Source of the DNA: Nitrospira sp. ST-bin5
GTDB taxonomy: Bacteria > Nitrospirota > Nitrospiria > Nitrospirales > Nitrospiraceae
NCBI GenBank assembly: GCA_002083555.1
Contig: MSXN01000023.1
Location: forward strand, 19,235 to 30,516
DNA length: 11,282 nucleotides
Direction of reading: 5' to 3'
In this document: positions 1 through 6,595 of the stretch, piece after piece
Layout of the letters: every line of letters starts with the position of its first letter
Position numbering within the stretch: position 1 is the stretch's first letter
Notes under the pieces: model-generated
The model's input: the letters and a program-made list of their open reading frames with translations, nothing else
What the model was told of the DNA's origin: nothing
Database searches by the model: none
Program-made: the position numbers and the translations under genes

Positions 1-6
1 CGGTTC

Positions 7-1611
7 ATGACCAACGCGCTCGCTCCGCTGACTCCGGTGATCGACTGGAGCAAAGAATTCGTCCTTCCGATACGTGCGCGGTTCGCCGCCCGCCAGATCC
101 TCTGGAGTCTGTTGGTTGCGCTCGAAGCCATCTCTCCCGCCCTCGCCACCGGACAATCCACGGCCCCGCTCAATCCCATTCAAATCGAAAATCGCAAACC
201 CGGCACGAGCGACTGGATCCTGGCCAAGCCGGCCAGGAATCATGAGATCGAAGGCTATGCCTCAGCGACCAGCGTCAACCAGGGCGAGACGATTCGTTTG
301 TATGTCCATTCGGCCGCACCCACCTACCGCCTCACGATCTATCGCATGGGATGGTACGGAGGGCTCGGCGCACGGCAGGTGTCCGGGCCGATCGAGCTGC
401 CGGGGCACCGACAACCGGCCCCTGTCGTAGACAGTGAAACAGGCTTGATCGAATGCCAGTGGGACCACCCAGTCGTGCAAACTATCCCGGCCGGCCACCA
501 AGGCGAGAGCATCTGGCCGTCAGGGTACTACCTGGCGAAGCTGACGGCGGAACCTACGGGTGAAGAGAGCTACATTCTGTTTATCGTCCGGGACGATCAG
601 CGCCCCTCAACTTATCTCGTCCAAGCCAGTGTCACGACCTATCAGGCCTACAACAATTGGGGTGGCCGCTCACTGTACTCATTCAATAGTCCCGGAGGGC
701 AGGCCGCGAAGGTTTCGTTCAACCGTCCCTATGCCGGCAGCGCCATTCCGGCCGCAGCGTCCGGAACCGGGGCGGGCGATTTCCTGATTTCCAACTCAAT
801 CCCGCCCGGCTACCCGGCATCCCCCGCTGGCTGGGAATACAACATGGTCCGCTGGCTGGAACAAGAAGGATACGACGTCACCTATGCCACCAACCTCGAC
901 GTGCATGCGAACCCGGCGCTGCTCGCCTCGCACCAAGCCTTCCTCTCGATCGGGCATGATGAATATTGGACCTGGGAGATGCGGCGCCACATCGAACAGG
1001 CGCGCGACCGGGGCATTCATCTCGGCATCTTTTCATCGAATACCTGCTATTGGCAGATCCGCATAGAGCCCAGCCGAATCACTGGGGAACCGCTCCGGAC
1101 CATGGTGGCCTACAAAGAGAATACGCCTCGTCGCGACCCCTTCTTAACCGACCAGAGTCCGGACAACGATTACCTCGCCACCACGCGCTGGCGCAACGCA
1201 CCCGTGAGTCGCCCCGAAGCAGGCCTGCTCGGCAGCATGTATCTGGAAGTGGAAAATCCCGTCGATAGCGCATACGTGATCGAGGAGGCCGACGCCTGGA
1301 TGCTGGCAAAAACCGGTCTCGCCAAAGGCTCGTCGCTGCCGGGCGTCGCCGGATATGAAGTCGACGGACTGAGCGCCGCCAGCCCGACCGGCACACACAT
1401 CGTCGCACGCATGCCCGCAGGCCAACTCGCCGGCGCCGTGACGCTCTATCGAGCCGCCAGCAACGCGCTGGTCTTTTCAAGCGGATCGATGCAATGGAGC
1501 TGGGGGCTCGATGATTTCCTGGCCCCGCACCTGCGCAAATCCGTCCTGAATCCGGCGGTCCAGCAGATCACCCGCAACGTGCTGGCTCGATTCACGCGCG
1601 CAGAAGACTAA
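7..1611 (+). CDS. Secreted/anchored protein with N,N-dimethylformamidase beta-subunit-like domain
   Basis: A 534-residue protein. Residues about 29-48 form a hydrophobic stretch ending in an Ala-rich signal-peptidase-like site, so export or membrane anchoring is likely. Residues about 60-195 form a beta-rich N-terminal domain with the family pattern ENRKPGTSDW, GYASATSV and YRMGWYGGLGAR. Residues about 200-530 match the C-terminal domain of N,N-dimethylformamidase beta-subunit-like proteins: YQAYNNWGG (212-220), SIGHDEYWTWEMR (314-326), NTCYWQIR (345-352) and a terminal FSSGSMQWSWGLD (490-502). The genuine amidase hydrolyses dimethylformamide, but most relatives have no tested substrate and I assign none. 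Only six bases precede the ATG and the frame is open through them, so the true start could lie outside the window. The next gene begins 64 bases downstream on the same strand and may be co-transcribed. Family call is confident; function is not. Confidence 0.85.
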   Translation: MTNALAPLTPVIDWSKEFVLPIRARFAARQILWSLLVALEAISPALATGQSTAPLNPIQIENRKPGTSDWILAKPARNHEIEGYASATSVNQGETIRLYVHSAAPTYRLTIYRMGWYGGLGARQVSGPIELPGHRQPAPVVDSETGLIECQWDHPVVQTIPAGHQGESIWPSGYYLAKLTAEPTGEESYILFIVRDDQRPSTYLVQASVTTYQAYNNWGGRSLYSFNSPGGQAAKVSFNRPYAGSAIPAAASGTGAGDFLISNSIPPGYPASPAGWEYNMVRWLEQEGYDVTYATNLDVHANPALLASHQAFLSIGHDEYWTWEMRRHIEQARDRGIHLGIFSSNTCYWQIRIEPSRITGEPLRTMVAYKENTPRRDPFLTDQSPDNDYLATTRWRNAPVSRPEAGLLGSMYLEVENPVDSAYVIEEADAWMLAKTGLAKGSSLPGVAGYEVDGLSAASPTGTHIVARMPAGQLAGAVTLYRAASNALVFSSGSMQWSWGLDDFLAPHLRKSVLNPAVQQITRNVLARFTRAED

Positions 1612-1675
1612 ACCCGTCTCTGAGTTCGACGCACCCACTTCACCCCCGCGACCTTTTCCGAACAGGACCGCACCG

Positions 1676-2749
1676 ATGCCACAGACATCAGCGACACCAC
1701 TCTCATCGGGAGAGGCCTCCAACAGAAGCACCCAGCCGGATCGACGCTCGGCCCGGTACGATGTCCTGCGAGTCGGCGCCTGTCTCGCGGTCATCCTCCT
1801 ACACCTGGCCGCCACGATCGTCATGGAGCGCGACCTCTTCGGCACGATTGACTGGCACCTCTCTAATGCCCTCGATGCCGCCACCCGTTGGTGCGTACCG
1901 GTCTTCGTGATGCTGAGCGGTGCGCTGTTGCTCGACCCGCAGAAATATACAGGCCCTGGCGCCTTCTGGGCCAAACGCATGAGCCGCTTATTGCCAGCCC
2001 TCATCGCCTGGCCGACGATCTATTTTGCCTGGCGCGCCTTCTACTGGCATGAACCGCTCTCGCTCGAGATCATCGCCCGTGACATAGCCCTCGGCAGGCC
2101 ATACATCCATCTGTACTTTCTGTTTCTCATCGCCGGCCTCTATCTCATCACACCCTTTCTCGCGAAAGCACTCGCCACCTTCAGCCTCTCGCAACTGCGC
2201 GACCTGATTCTGATCATGGCCGGGCTGGCGCTGGGGGCCAATCTGTTTGATTTTCTCGCATCCAGCGCCTTCACCATATTCGTTCCCTACCTGACCTATT
2301 ACCTGGCCGGTTGGTACTGCGCCAGGCTCCGGATCGAGCGGCCGTCGATCCTCGCGTTCGCAATCGTGCTCGCCGCCGCGGTCACCACGCTCCTGACCGC
2401 CATCCTTGTATCAACGCGCGGATACGACGACCGCTGGGCCTTCTATTTCTACGAGGACTTCAGCCCTACCGACATGGTCATGGCCGTCGGCCTCTTCCTG
2501 TTGATCCTGCAGGGGACGATTTCACCCAGAGTAGAATCCATTGCGCAGACACTCGCGCCGTTGACGCTCGGCGTCTACGTGGCCCATCCCATCGTGGTGG
2601 AGTTGCTGCGCTATGGCTACTTCCTCGCCGTGCCGATCTTGCTCCGTCCGCCCTACTACGTACCCGTCACCCTCTTCCTCACCTGTGCCATTACCTTCAG
2701 TCTCGTCGCCCTCATGCAGCAAGTGCCCGGCCTGCGGCGAATCGTATAG
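1676..2749 (+). CDS. Acyltransferase family 3 membrane protein (OafA/WecH-like)
   Basis: A 357-residue polytopic membrane protein of the acyltransferase-3 family, whose members transfer O-acetyl or other acyl groups to exported glycans or lipids across the inner membrane. The N-terminus carries the family signature RYDVLRVGACLAVILLHLAA (27-46), with the conserved Arg and the His of the first helix. The second helix holds VPVFVMLSGALLL (74-86) and is followed by the basic FWAKRMSRLLP segment (98-107). About ten hydrophobic segments follow, and LGVYVAHPIVVEL (298-310) matches the late helix with a conserved His. Length is normal for a stand-alone domain. The first 25 residues are Ser/Thr-rich and polar, so a somewhat later start is possible, but no better start codon lies between. 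An AGGA stretch about ten bases upstream may serve as ribosome binding site. The acyl acceptor is unknown. Pairing with the exported protein upstream suggests a cell-envelope role (inference). Confidence 0.88.
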   Translation: MPQTSATPLSSGEASNRSTQPDRRSARYDVLRVGACLAVILLHLAATIVMERDLFGTIDWHLSNALDAATRWCVPVFVMLSGALLLDPQKYTGPGAFWAKRMSRLLPALIAWPTIYFAWRAFYWHEPLSLEIIARDIALGRPYIHLYFLFLIAGLYLITPFLAKALATFSLSQLRDLILIMAGLALGANLFDFLASSAFTIFVPYLTYYLAGWYCARLRIERPSILAFAIVLAAAVTTLLTAILVSTRGYDDRWAFYFYEDFSPTDMVMAVGLFLLILQGTISPRVESIAQTLAPLTLGVYVAHPIVVELLRYGYFLAVPILLRPPYYVPVTLFLTCAITFSLVALMQQVPGLRRIV

Positions 2750-2880
2750 CGGGTAATAAAGGGGACGTGTCGGCCAAGTAGAAGACAATACTATCGGTGA
2801 GTTGATCAACCGACAAAGAACAGAGCCGTCAGATGGGACCCTTAAAGGAGCTTCGGCCGACGGAACGGACTTGCCTTAGA
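2750..2880. other. Convergent intergenic gap
   Basis: 131 bases between the + strand acyltransferase gene and the - strand HTH gene. It contains small palindromes (TTGATCAA near 2803; CCGTC...GACGG around 2827-2861) but no GC-rich stem followed by a T-run on either strand. I therefore see no convincing intrinsic terminator here. Confidence 0.4.
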
Positions 2881-3363
2881 CTAAGCAGCTTTACCTGGAG
2901 CCTGCTTCACTCGCACCAAGAGTTCGACATCGCAATCCAGAACGTGCAGCAATGACAGGAGTTGGTCCACCGACTTGCTGTAGTTGGTTTGATCGAGCAA
3001 CCGATAGAGCTGCGTGGCCGAGGTTCCCAGACGCCGGATGATCTCCCGCTTCGACAACGCACTCGCCTCAACCCGCTTCTGCGCCTCAACCGTCAGCTTA
3101 TACAGCAAGGCATCCCGCAGGTAATGAGGATCCTGGTTGTAGGCCAATACCTGCTCACTATGAACCGTGCCTTCCTTGCCGGACTTCAGCACATAGGTAA
3201 ATCCTTCGCTCCCCAATTCTTTATCGACAAACACTCGGACGATTGGATCGGCAGCACTTGGCTTCAAATCCACCTTCGAGTAAGGAAGCTGGAACGTCTG
3301 CTTCGACGTCTTGATCTGGAACGCCTTCTTGCGGTTGTTCAAGCTCACTGCTTGGATCTTCAT
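2881..3363 (-). CDS. HTH-domain protein, second gene of a DUF4160/HTH pair (antitoxin-like)
   Basis: A 160-residue protein from the ATG at 3363. A longer frame continues upstream to 3582, but it only overlaps the preceding gene in another frame, and the ATG at 3363 has a GAGGGGG ribosome-binding-like stretch in front. The N-terminal half (1-100) is rich in Lys, Val and Phe and looks like a beta-rich domain I cannot name. The C-terminal part (about 101-150), SKREIIRRLGTSATQLYRLL followed by SVDQLLSLLHVLDCDVELLV, has the spacing of an Xre-type helix-turn-helix. The start overlaps the stop of the DUF4160 gene as ATGA, so translation is probably coupled. In known type II-like pairs the HTH partner is the DNA-binding antitoxin and represses the operon. 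That role is inferred from layout, not demonstrated. Confidence 0.75.
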   Translation of the reverse strand: MKIQAVSLNNRKKAFQIKTSKQTFQLPYSKVDLKPSAADPIVRVFVDKELGSEGFTYVLKSGKEGTVHSEQVLAYNQDPHYLRDALLYKLTVEAQKRVEASALSKREIIRRLGTSATQLYRLLDQTNYSKSVDQLLSLLHVLDCDVELLVRVKQAPGKAA

Positions 3364-3560
3364 AGTGCCCCCTCGCGCTCCAATTCTTCGAGCAATAGAC
3401 GTACTCGTCTCGTAATCTTGCCGGTCATCGGCTGCCCATGATCCAGATCCCATTTCACAATCAACACGCCGTCTCGATACACATGGACGTGCCGTGGAGA
3501 GTGATCGCCCTTCCAGGTGACGAACACGTACCCTCCTCGACGAACCTTGCCCATATGCAA
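3360..3560 (-). CDS. DUF4160-family small protein, first gene of a two-gene module
   Basis: A 66-residue protein that reads as a DUF4160 domain. Its key block is KGDHSPRHVHVYRDG (17-31), the family's D-H-x-P-x-H-V-H signature, followed by a hydrophobic beta strand and a charged C-terminal helix (RRVRLLLEELERE). DUF4160 genes are repeatedly found next to an HTH or DUF2442 gene and are considered possible toxin-antitoxin components; the activity is not established. Two starts are possible. A TTG at 3560 lies 5-6 bases after an AGAGGT Shine-Dalgarno-like stretch, and an ATG at 3554 fits the usual start codon but has longer spacing. The stop overlaps the start of the HTH gene (ATGA), showing a compact operon. 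A TTGACA hexamer lies just upstream. Confidence 0.75.
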   Translation of the reverse strand: MHMGKVRRGGYVFVTWKGDHSPRHVHVYRDGVLIVKWDLDHGQPMTGKITRRVRLLLEELEREGAL

Positions 3561-3589
3561 GTGTTACCTCTACAGATATCACTTGTCAA
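3555..3589 (-). promoter_or_regulatory. Candidate promoter of the DUF4160/HTH pair
   Basis: On the - strand a perfect sigma70 -35 hexamer TTGACA (3589-3584) is followed after 17 bases by TAACAC (3566-3561), a weak -10 match. If used, transcription would begin at about the DUF4160 start codon, giving a nearly leaderless message and favouring the ATG at 3554. It lies in the short gap after Nudix copy 1, so the pair may have its own promoter. The -10 is poor, hence low confidence. Confidence 0.3.
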
Positions 3590-3613
3590 GACAGGAATTC
3601 GTGGAGCGAATGG

Positions 3614-4120
3614 TTACAGACCTGAGGGTTTCCAAGTGGAAGGCTTGAAGTAAGCTTGGCGGTCGTTCTGATTAATAGCCTGGCGGATGACGAGAAAGTG
3701 CGTGGAGCAGGGCAGGGCGTCGATCTCGCCCGGAGCGAAGTAGCGCGCATCGGATGTCTCCTCGTGATCCGGCCGAGGCGTTCCTCGAATGACACGCGCG
3801 GCGAACAAGGTCGTGACGGCGGCAAGCTGATCGCCGTTGTCGTAGGTCTTGGAGAAGTGCTCACCCGCAAAGACGCCGAGGAGGTGGGTCAACTCCACGA
3901 ACACTCCGGCTTCCTCCCACGCCTCCCGCACCGCCGCATCAGACGGTAACTCGTGCGGGTCAATGATCCCGCTCGGCGCGCTCCAGCGACCGGAGTCCTT
4001 GTCCTGAATCAGCAAGAGCCGCCCGCTGTCGTCGTACGCAAAGACCATCGCGGTCGGAACTTGTAGCAACTCCGTGCCGATCTTGGCGCGGAGGGATTTA
4101 ATGAAGTCTGGAATGGGCAT
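3614..4120 (-). CDS. Nudix hydrolase, paralogue 1
   Basis: A 168-residue protein with a complete Nudix box at residues 51-73: Gly51, Glu57, Arg65, Glu66, Glu69, Glu70 and Gly72 occupy the G-x5-E-x7-R-E-U-x-E-E-x-G-U positions that bind metal and pyrophosphate. The preceding strand reads LLLIQDKDSGRWSAPSG, where the usual Gly-Gly before the box is Ser-Gly. The N-terminal MPIPDFIKSLRAKIG resembles the short helix of ADP-ribose/NUDT-type environmental Nudix proteins. The substrate cannot be told from sequence. It starts 18 bases after the HigA-like gene and is probably on the same transcript. It has the same length as the second Nudix gene at 5165-5671 and about 70 % identity by eye, so the two are paralogues. 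Confidence 0.88.
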   Translation of the reverse strand: MPIPDFIKSLRAKIGTELLQVPTAMVFAYDDSGRLLLIQDKDSGRWSAPSGIIDPHELPSDAAVREAWEEAGVFVELTHLLGVFAGEHFSKTYDNGDQLAAVTTLFAARVIRGTPRPDHEETSDARYFAPGEIDALPCSTHFLVIRQAINQNDRQAYFKPSTWKPSGL

Positions 4121-4138
4121 GGGTGTGGAAGGGACGAA

Positions 4139-4453
4139 TCAGGAGGCAACCTTCAATGCCTTTAATCCAGCCCATGGCTTGATCTTTGACAACTTCGGAC
4201 CCAACGCCAGCTCGGCAACTTCCGTGTCGTAGGCAGCCTGAGCCCGCAACCAATAGCCATTCGACAAGCCGAAGAACCGACAGAGACGCAAGTCAGTGTC
4301 GGCCGTAATAGAACGCTTGCCGCCCACAATGTCGCCGATCCGTTGCGCCGGAACACCGACTTCCTTTGCCAGCCGATATTGACTAATCTCCATCGGCTTC
4401 AGAAACTCTTCCAGCAGGAGCTCACCTGGAGTGACCGGTTTGAACTTACGCAT
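4139..4453 (-). CDS. higA: HigA-family antitoxin-like HTH protein without an adjacent HigB
   Basis: A 104-residue Xre-type helix-turn-helix protein of the HigA (VapI) family. It begins with the characteristic PVTPGELLLEEFLKPMEIS (7-25). The HTH follows at about 22-60 (QYRLAKEVGVPAQRIGDIVGG, then KRSITADTDLRLCRFFG), and then the family's NGYWLRAQAAYD (65-76). HigA normally neutralises a RelE-like HigB encoded directly upstream and represses the operon. Here the 49-base gap upstream separates it from DUF2283, and no RelE-like frame is present on either side, so it is an orphan antitoxin or a free regulator. A TAAGGA stretch 8-9 bases before the ATG is a plausible ribosome binding site. The C-terminal tail (LSKIKPWAGLKALKVAS) is basic. 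Confidence 0.85.
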   Translation of the reverse strand: MRKFKPVTPGELLLEEFLKPMEISQYRLAKEVGVPAQRIGDIVGGKRSITADTDLRLCRFFGLSNGYWLRAQAAYDTEVAELALGPKLSKIKPWAGLKALKVAS

Positions 4454-4502
4454 TGCAATATTTCCTTAGCTGGATTTAATACCAGCCAGAACCCTGCTGT
4501 TC

Positions 4503-4700
4503 TCAGGCTGCAATTTGTTCGAACGAAAAATGGGGAATGTCCGCTCGATCCCTTGCATGCTCAATCGTCATCGCACAAATATTGCCTTCTTTATCGAGGT
4601 CAAGTTGTGTGTTCTCATCCAAATCTCTCGTTTCTGCGACCGCTGCAACTCGAAACTCGATGTGGAGCGTGTCGGTGTCCTGAAAATACTTGATGGTCAT
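4503..4700 (-). CDS. DUF2283-family small protein
   Basis: A 65-residue protein with the DUF2283 pattern: KYFQDTDTLHIEF at the N-terminus, then DENTQLDLDKEGNICAMTIEHA (28-49), matching the family's acidic turn and the 'D-x-D-x-x-G-x-I-x-x-x-x-I' strand. DUF2283 proteins are small, commonly sit beside a second small gene, and are suspected antitoxins; no biochemical role is established. The ATG overlaps the stop codon of the preceding frame as ATGA, and an AGGAG lies nine bases upstream inside that frame. Because the upstream partner carries an internal stop, translational coupling may be weakened. The gene itself looks intact. Confidence 0.8.
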   Translation of the reverse strand: MTIKYFQDTDTLHIEFRVAAVAETRDLDENTQLDLDKEGNICAMTIEHARDRADIPHFSFEQIAA

Positions 4701-4933
4701 GGTTTAAATCTCCTGTCAAAGAAGACATTGTGCACCGTCTCACGATCCGGTAACAGGACAACTCGCAAGAACCGGTTTTCCATCTCTTCAATCGGTGCCC
4801 AGCGACGGATTCTTCCATCCTACTGCACCACTTCCTTCACTAGGTTCCTAATTACCCGTTTGATCCATTCATCATGGATGGTAGCCCGATCGGGCCTCTG
4901 TCGAATAAACTCGAAGTATTTGGTGAATTTCAC
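4697..4933 (-). pseudogene. Small partner gene of DUF2283, broken by an in-frame TAG
   Basis: Read on the - strand from the GTG at 4933, the frame gives 37 residues starting MKFTKYFEFIRQRPDRATIH. It then meets TAG (4822-4820) and continues without any further stop for 40 residues (DGRIRRWAPIEEMENRF..., RETVHNVFFDRRFKP) to a TGA that overlaps the DUF2283 start as ATGA. Both halves belong together: I recognise the 'RPDRA-I-DEWI' and 'DGRIRRW...LR-V-LLPD-ETVHN-FFDR-F' blocks of a small protein family of about 78 residues usually encoded just before DUF2283 (DUF4258-like in some annotations; that name is uncertain). An AGGAG lies a few bases before the GTG. A single C-to-T change (CAG to TAG) would explain the stop. 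Loss of a toxin while the partner is kept is the likely reading. Confidence 0.72.
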
Positions 4934-5164
4934 CGTACTCCTATTGCCCTAGCCCCGTCAGTAACCGCTGAGGGCAAGTCTACTGAAAAGCCCAGCAATT
5001 ATCCACCAACCTGCCAGAGGTCCGATCACCTAGTCGAACAACCTGATTACCCAAGCACTAATGCCGACGCCACTCTTCCCGACTGCCTCCGTCGCATTAC
5101 GAAACTCCCCGCCTATGGAACAACTGAAATACTACCGCTAGTTTCTTTAGGCCGGAACGAAGGC
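4934..5164. other. Intergenic region between Nudix copy 2 and the DUF2283 module
   Basis: 231 bases without a credible gene. Directly after the Nudix copy 2 stop there is a 6-base-pair stem (TAGGCC at 5148-5153 with GGCTTA at 5162-5167, one G-T pair, 8-base loop) with no T-run, so it is at best a weak RNA hairpin. The region must hold the promoter of the small-gene module if that has one, but I see no convincing -35/-10 pair. Confidence 0.4.
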
Positions 5165-5671
5165 TTACCTACCGCCCGGCTGCCAGGTGGCGGGCTTGAA
5201 GTAGGCCTGCAATTGGCCGTGGCTCAGGGCCCGGCGAATCACGTGGAAATGCGGCTGGCAGGACAACGCTGCGATCTCATCGGGAAGAAAGAACCGCGCA
5301 TCAGCCGTCTCTGCATGATCCGGGCAAGGCGTCCCGCTGATCGGGCGCGCAGCAAAGACAGTCGACACACAGGCCATCTGATCGCCGTTGTCGTAGGTGC
5401 CGGAAAAGTGTTCTCCGGCAAAGACGCCAAGCACATGGGTCAACTCCACAAACACTCCGGCTTCCTCCCAGGTCTCCCGCACCGCCGCATCAGCGAGCAA
5501 CTCAAGCGGCTCGACGATTCCCCCCGGCGCGCCCCACAGACCTGAGGCCTTGTCCTGGATCAACAAGAGACGTCCCTGGTCGTCGGAGGCGAGAACCGCG
5601 ACAGTGGAAACCTGCAGCAACCCGGTCCCGATTTTGGAGCGAAGGGATTTGATGAAGTCTGGAATGGGCAT
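5165..5671 (-). CDS. Nudix hydrolase, paralogue 2
   Basis: A 168-residue Nudix protein with the complete box at residues 51-73: Gly51, Glu57, Arg65, Glu66, Glu69, Glu70 and Gly72. It is preceded by the canonical W-x-APGG (46-51), which copy 1 lacks. It shares its first 11 residues, the KIG..LLQV segment, GVFAGEHFS (82-90), TYDNGDQ (92-98) and the C-terminal QAYFKP-TW-P with copy 1. It starts 11 bases after the stop of the AsmA-like gene on the same strand, so the two are probably one operon. Because copy 2 keeps the more canonical GG, it may be the ancestral-type copy and copy 1 the more diverged one (inference). The substrate is unknown. Confidence 0.88.
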   Translation of the reverse strand: MPIPDFIKSLRSKIGTGLLQVSTVAVLASDDQGRLLLIQDKASGLWGAPGGIVEPLELLADAAVRETWEEAGVFVELTHVLGVFAGEHFSGTYDNGDQMACVSTVFAARPISGTPCPDHAETADARFFLPDEIAALSCQPHFHVIRRALSHGQLQAYFKPATWQPGGR

Positions 5672-5682
5672 GGACGGTGAGC

Positions 5683-6417
5683 CTACTTGAACAATCCCCT
5701 GATTGCATCGGTCGCAGCCTCCGCGCCTTTCTTGAGGCCGTCAGCCACAGTACCCAGGTTGAGCGTGCCGACAGAGGCCGTGACGCTTTGAGTCAAGGCG
5801 CCCAAAATATTCTTCATTGCCTCGCCGACCGTCGCACCGTTCGATTGCTTGCCGATATCCGTCATCTGGAGATCCGGCAATGGCACGACCACGGCCTTGC
5901 CGTTGAGCATGTCAGCGCTGACATTGACGATACCGTTCTTGATGTAGACATGCTCAATCACGAGTTTCTTACCCGGCGCGCCCTCCCTCGATTCGCTCTT
6001 GCCGTAGCCATGTCCGGCGACATAGCGATCGGCATTCCGCTGAAGCACATCGAGATTGCTCCCGCCCAAGGTATATTCATAGGTGATATCGGGCTTGACG
6101 ATCGACATCTCCTTGATCCGAATCACGTCTGTCGCAAGCGATCCGACGTCGAGCTTCAGAGTGACCTCGTCCAGGGACAGGGCCTGTGCGGTCTTGAACC
6201 CCGGAGGATTGCCCACCACCAACCCGTGCAACGTCGCGGCGCCGTCAGCCACCACAATGCGCACATCAGAAAGACTCACCGGCACCCCGGCAATTTCCGA
6301 CCCGTAGACGCGGATCGCGGATGCTACCTGCGAATCGAGCGAGCGGGAGAGCCACCAGAGACTACCGACGAATCCGAGCGCCACCAGCACGGCGATTCCC
6401 AGCAGCGTCTTTTTCAT
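5683..6417 (-). CDS. AsmA-like membrane-anchored envelope protein
   Basis: A 244-residue protein from the ATG at 6417, chosen because GGGAGGG sits directly upstream at ideal distance; a GTG four codons earlier would lie inside that ribosome binding site. Residues about 2-22 (KKTLLGIAVLVALGFVGSLWWL) form a signal anchor. The rest is a periplasmic domain of alternating strands such as VSLSDVRIVVADGAATLHGLVVGNP, LSLDEVTLKLDVGSL and IRIKEMSIVKPDITYEY, typical of the AsmA/DUF748 group of envelope proteins related to bridge-like lipid transporters. It is much shorter than true AsmA (about 600 residues) and corresponds to a single repeat region. The C-terminus (GLKKGAEAATDAIRGLFK) looks like an amphipathic helix. 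It is followed 11 bases later by Nudix copy 2. The family assignment is by pattern only. Confidence 0.7.
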   Translation of the reverse strand: MKKTLLGIAVLVALGFVGSLWWLSRSLDSQVASAIRVYGSEIAGVPVSLSDVRIVVADGAATLHGLVVGNPPGFKTAQALSLDEVTLKLDVGSLATDVIRIKEMSIVKPDITYEYTLGGSNLDVLQRNADRYVAGHGYGKSESREGAPGKKLVIEHVYIKNGIVNVSADMLNGKAVVVPLPDLQMTDIGKQSNGATVGEAMKNILGALTQSVTASVGTLNLGTVADGLKKGAEAATDAIRGLFK

Positions 6418-6432
6418 CGTCCCTCCCACTGA

Positions 6433-6477
6433 AACCGGAATGCCGCAGGCATCTATGCCGGTTCACAGTTGGTGAAC
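6433..6477. promoter_or_regulatory. Two overlapping inverted repeats upstream of the AsmA-like gene
   Basis: AACCGG (6433-6438) pairs perfectly with CCGGTT (6458-6463) and encloses a second perfect stem, TGCC (6441-6444) with GGCA (6448-6451). Overlapping the right arm is GTTCAC-AGTTG-GTGAAC (6461-6477), a perfect 6-base inverted repeat with a 5-base centre. The set lies 16-60 bases upstream of the AsmA-like start, in what is probably its promoter or leader. It could be an operator dyad or two mutually exclusive RNA hairpins. I cannot name a regulator. Confidence 0.45.
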
Positions 6478-6595
6478 CCGCGCGGTGGAAAGTGTGCCGG
6501 AAACGAACCGGAAAAGTCATCGAAATGTGAGAAACAGCCCGGCACCAGCGCCCGCTCCAGCATGTCCTCTACCTCCCCCCTGCGGCATTCTCTAA

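Noticed and set aside
2962..3441. 159-residue open frame on the + strand
   Set aside because: It lies antisense to the DUF4160/HTH pair, shows no recognisable domain, and the opposite strand has recognisable proteins with ribosome binding sites.
5148..5167. TAGGCC/GGCTTA hairpin right after the Nudix copy 2 stop, resembling a boundary arm
   Set aside because: Only six pairs, no box motifs and no T-run; too weak for an attC or terminator call.
4874..5545. 223-residue open frame on the + strand
   Set aside because: Most of it mirrors the Nudix copy 2 gene; the part outside that gene has no recognisable features.
5677..6432. 251-residue open frame on the + strand opposite the AsmA-like gene
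   Set aside because: Rich in His, Arg and Asp without domain pattern; it is the mirror of a gene with a clear signal anchor and Shine-Dalgarno.
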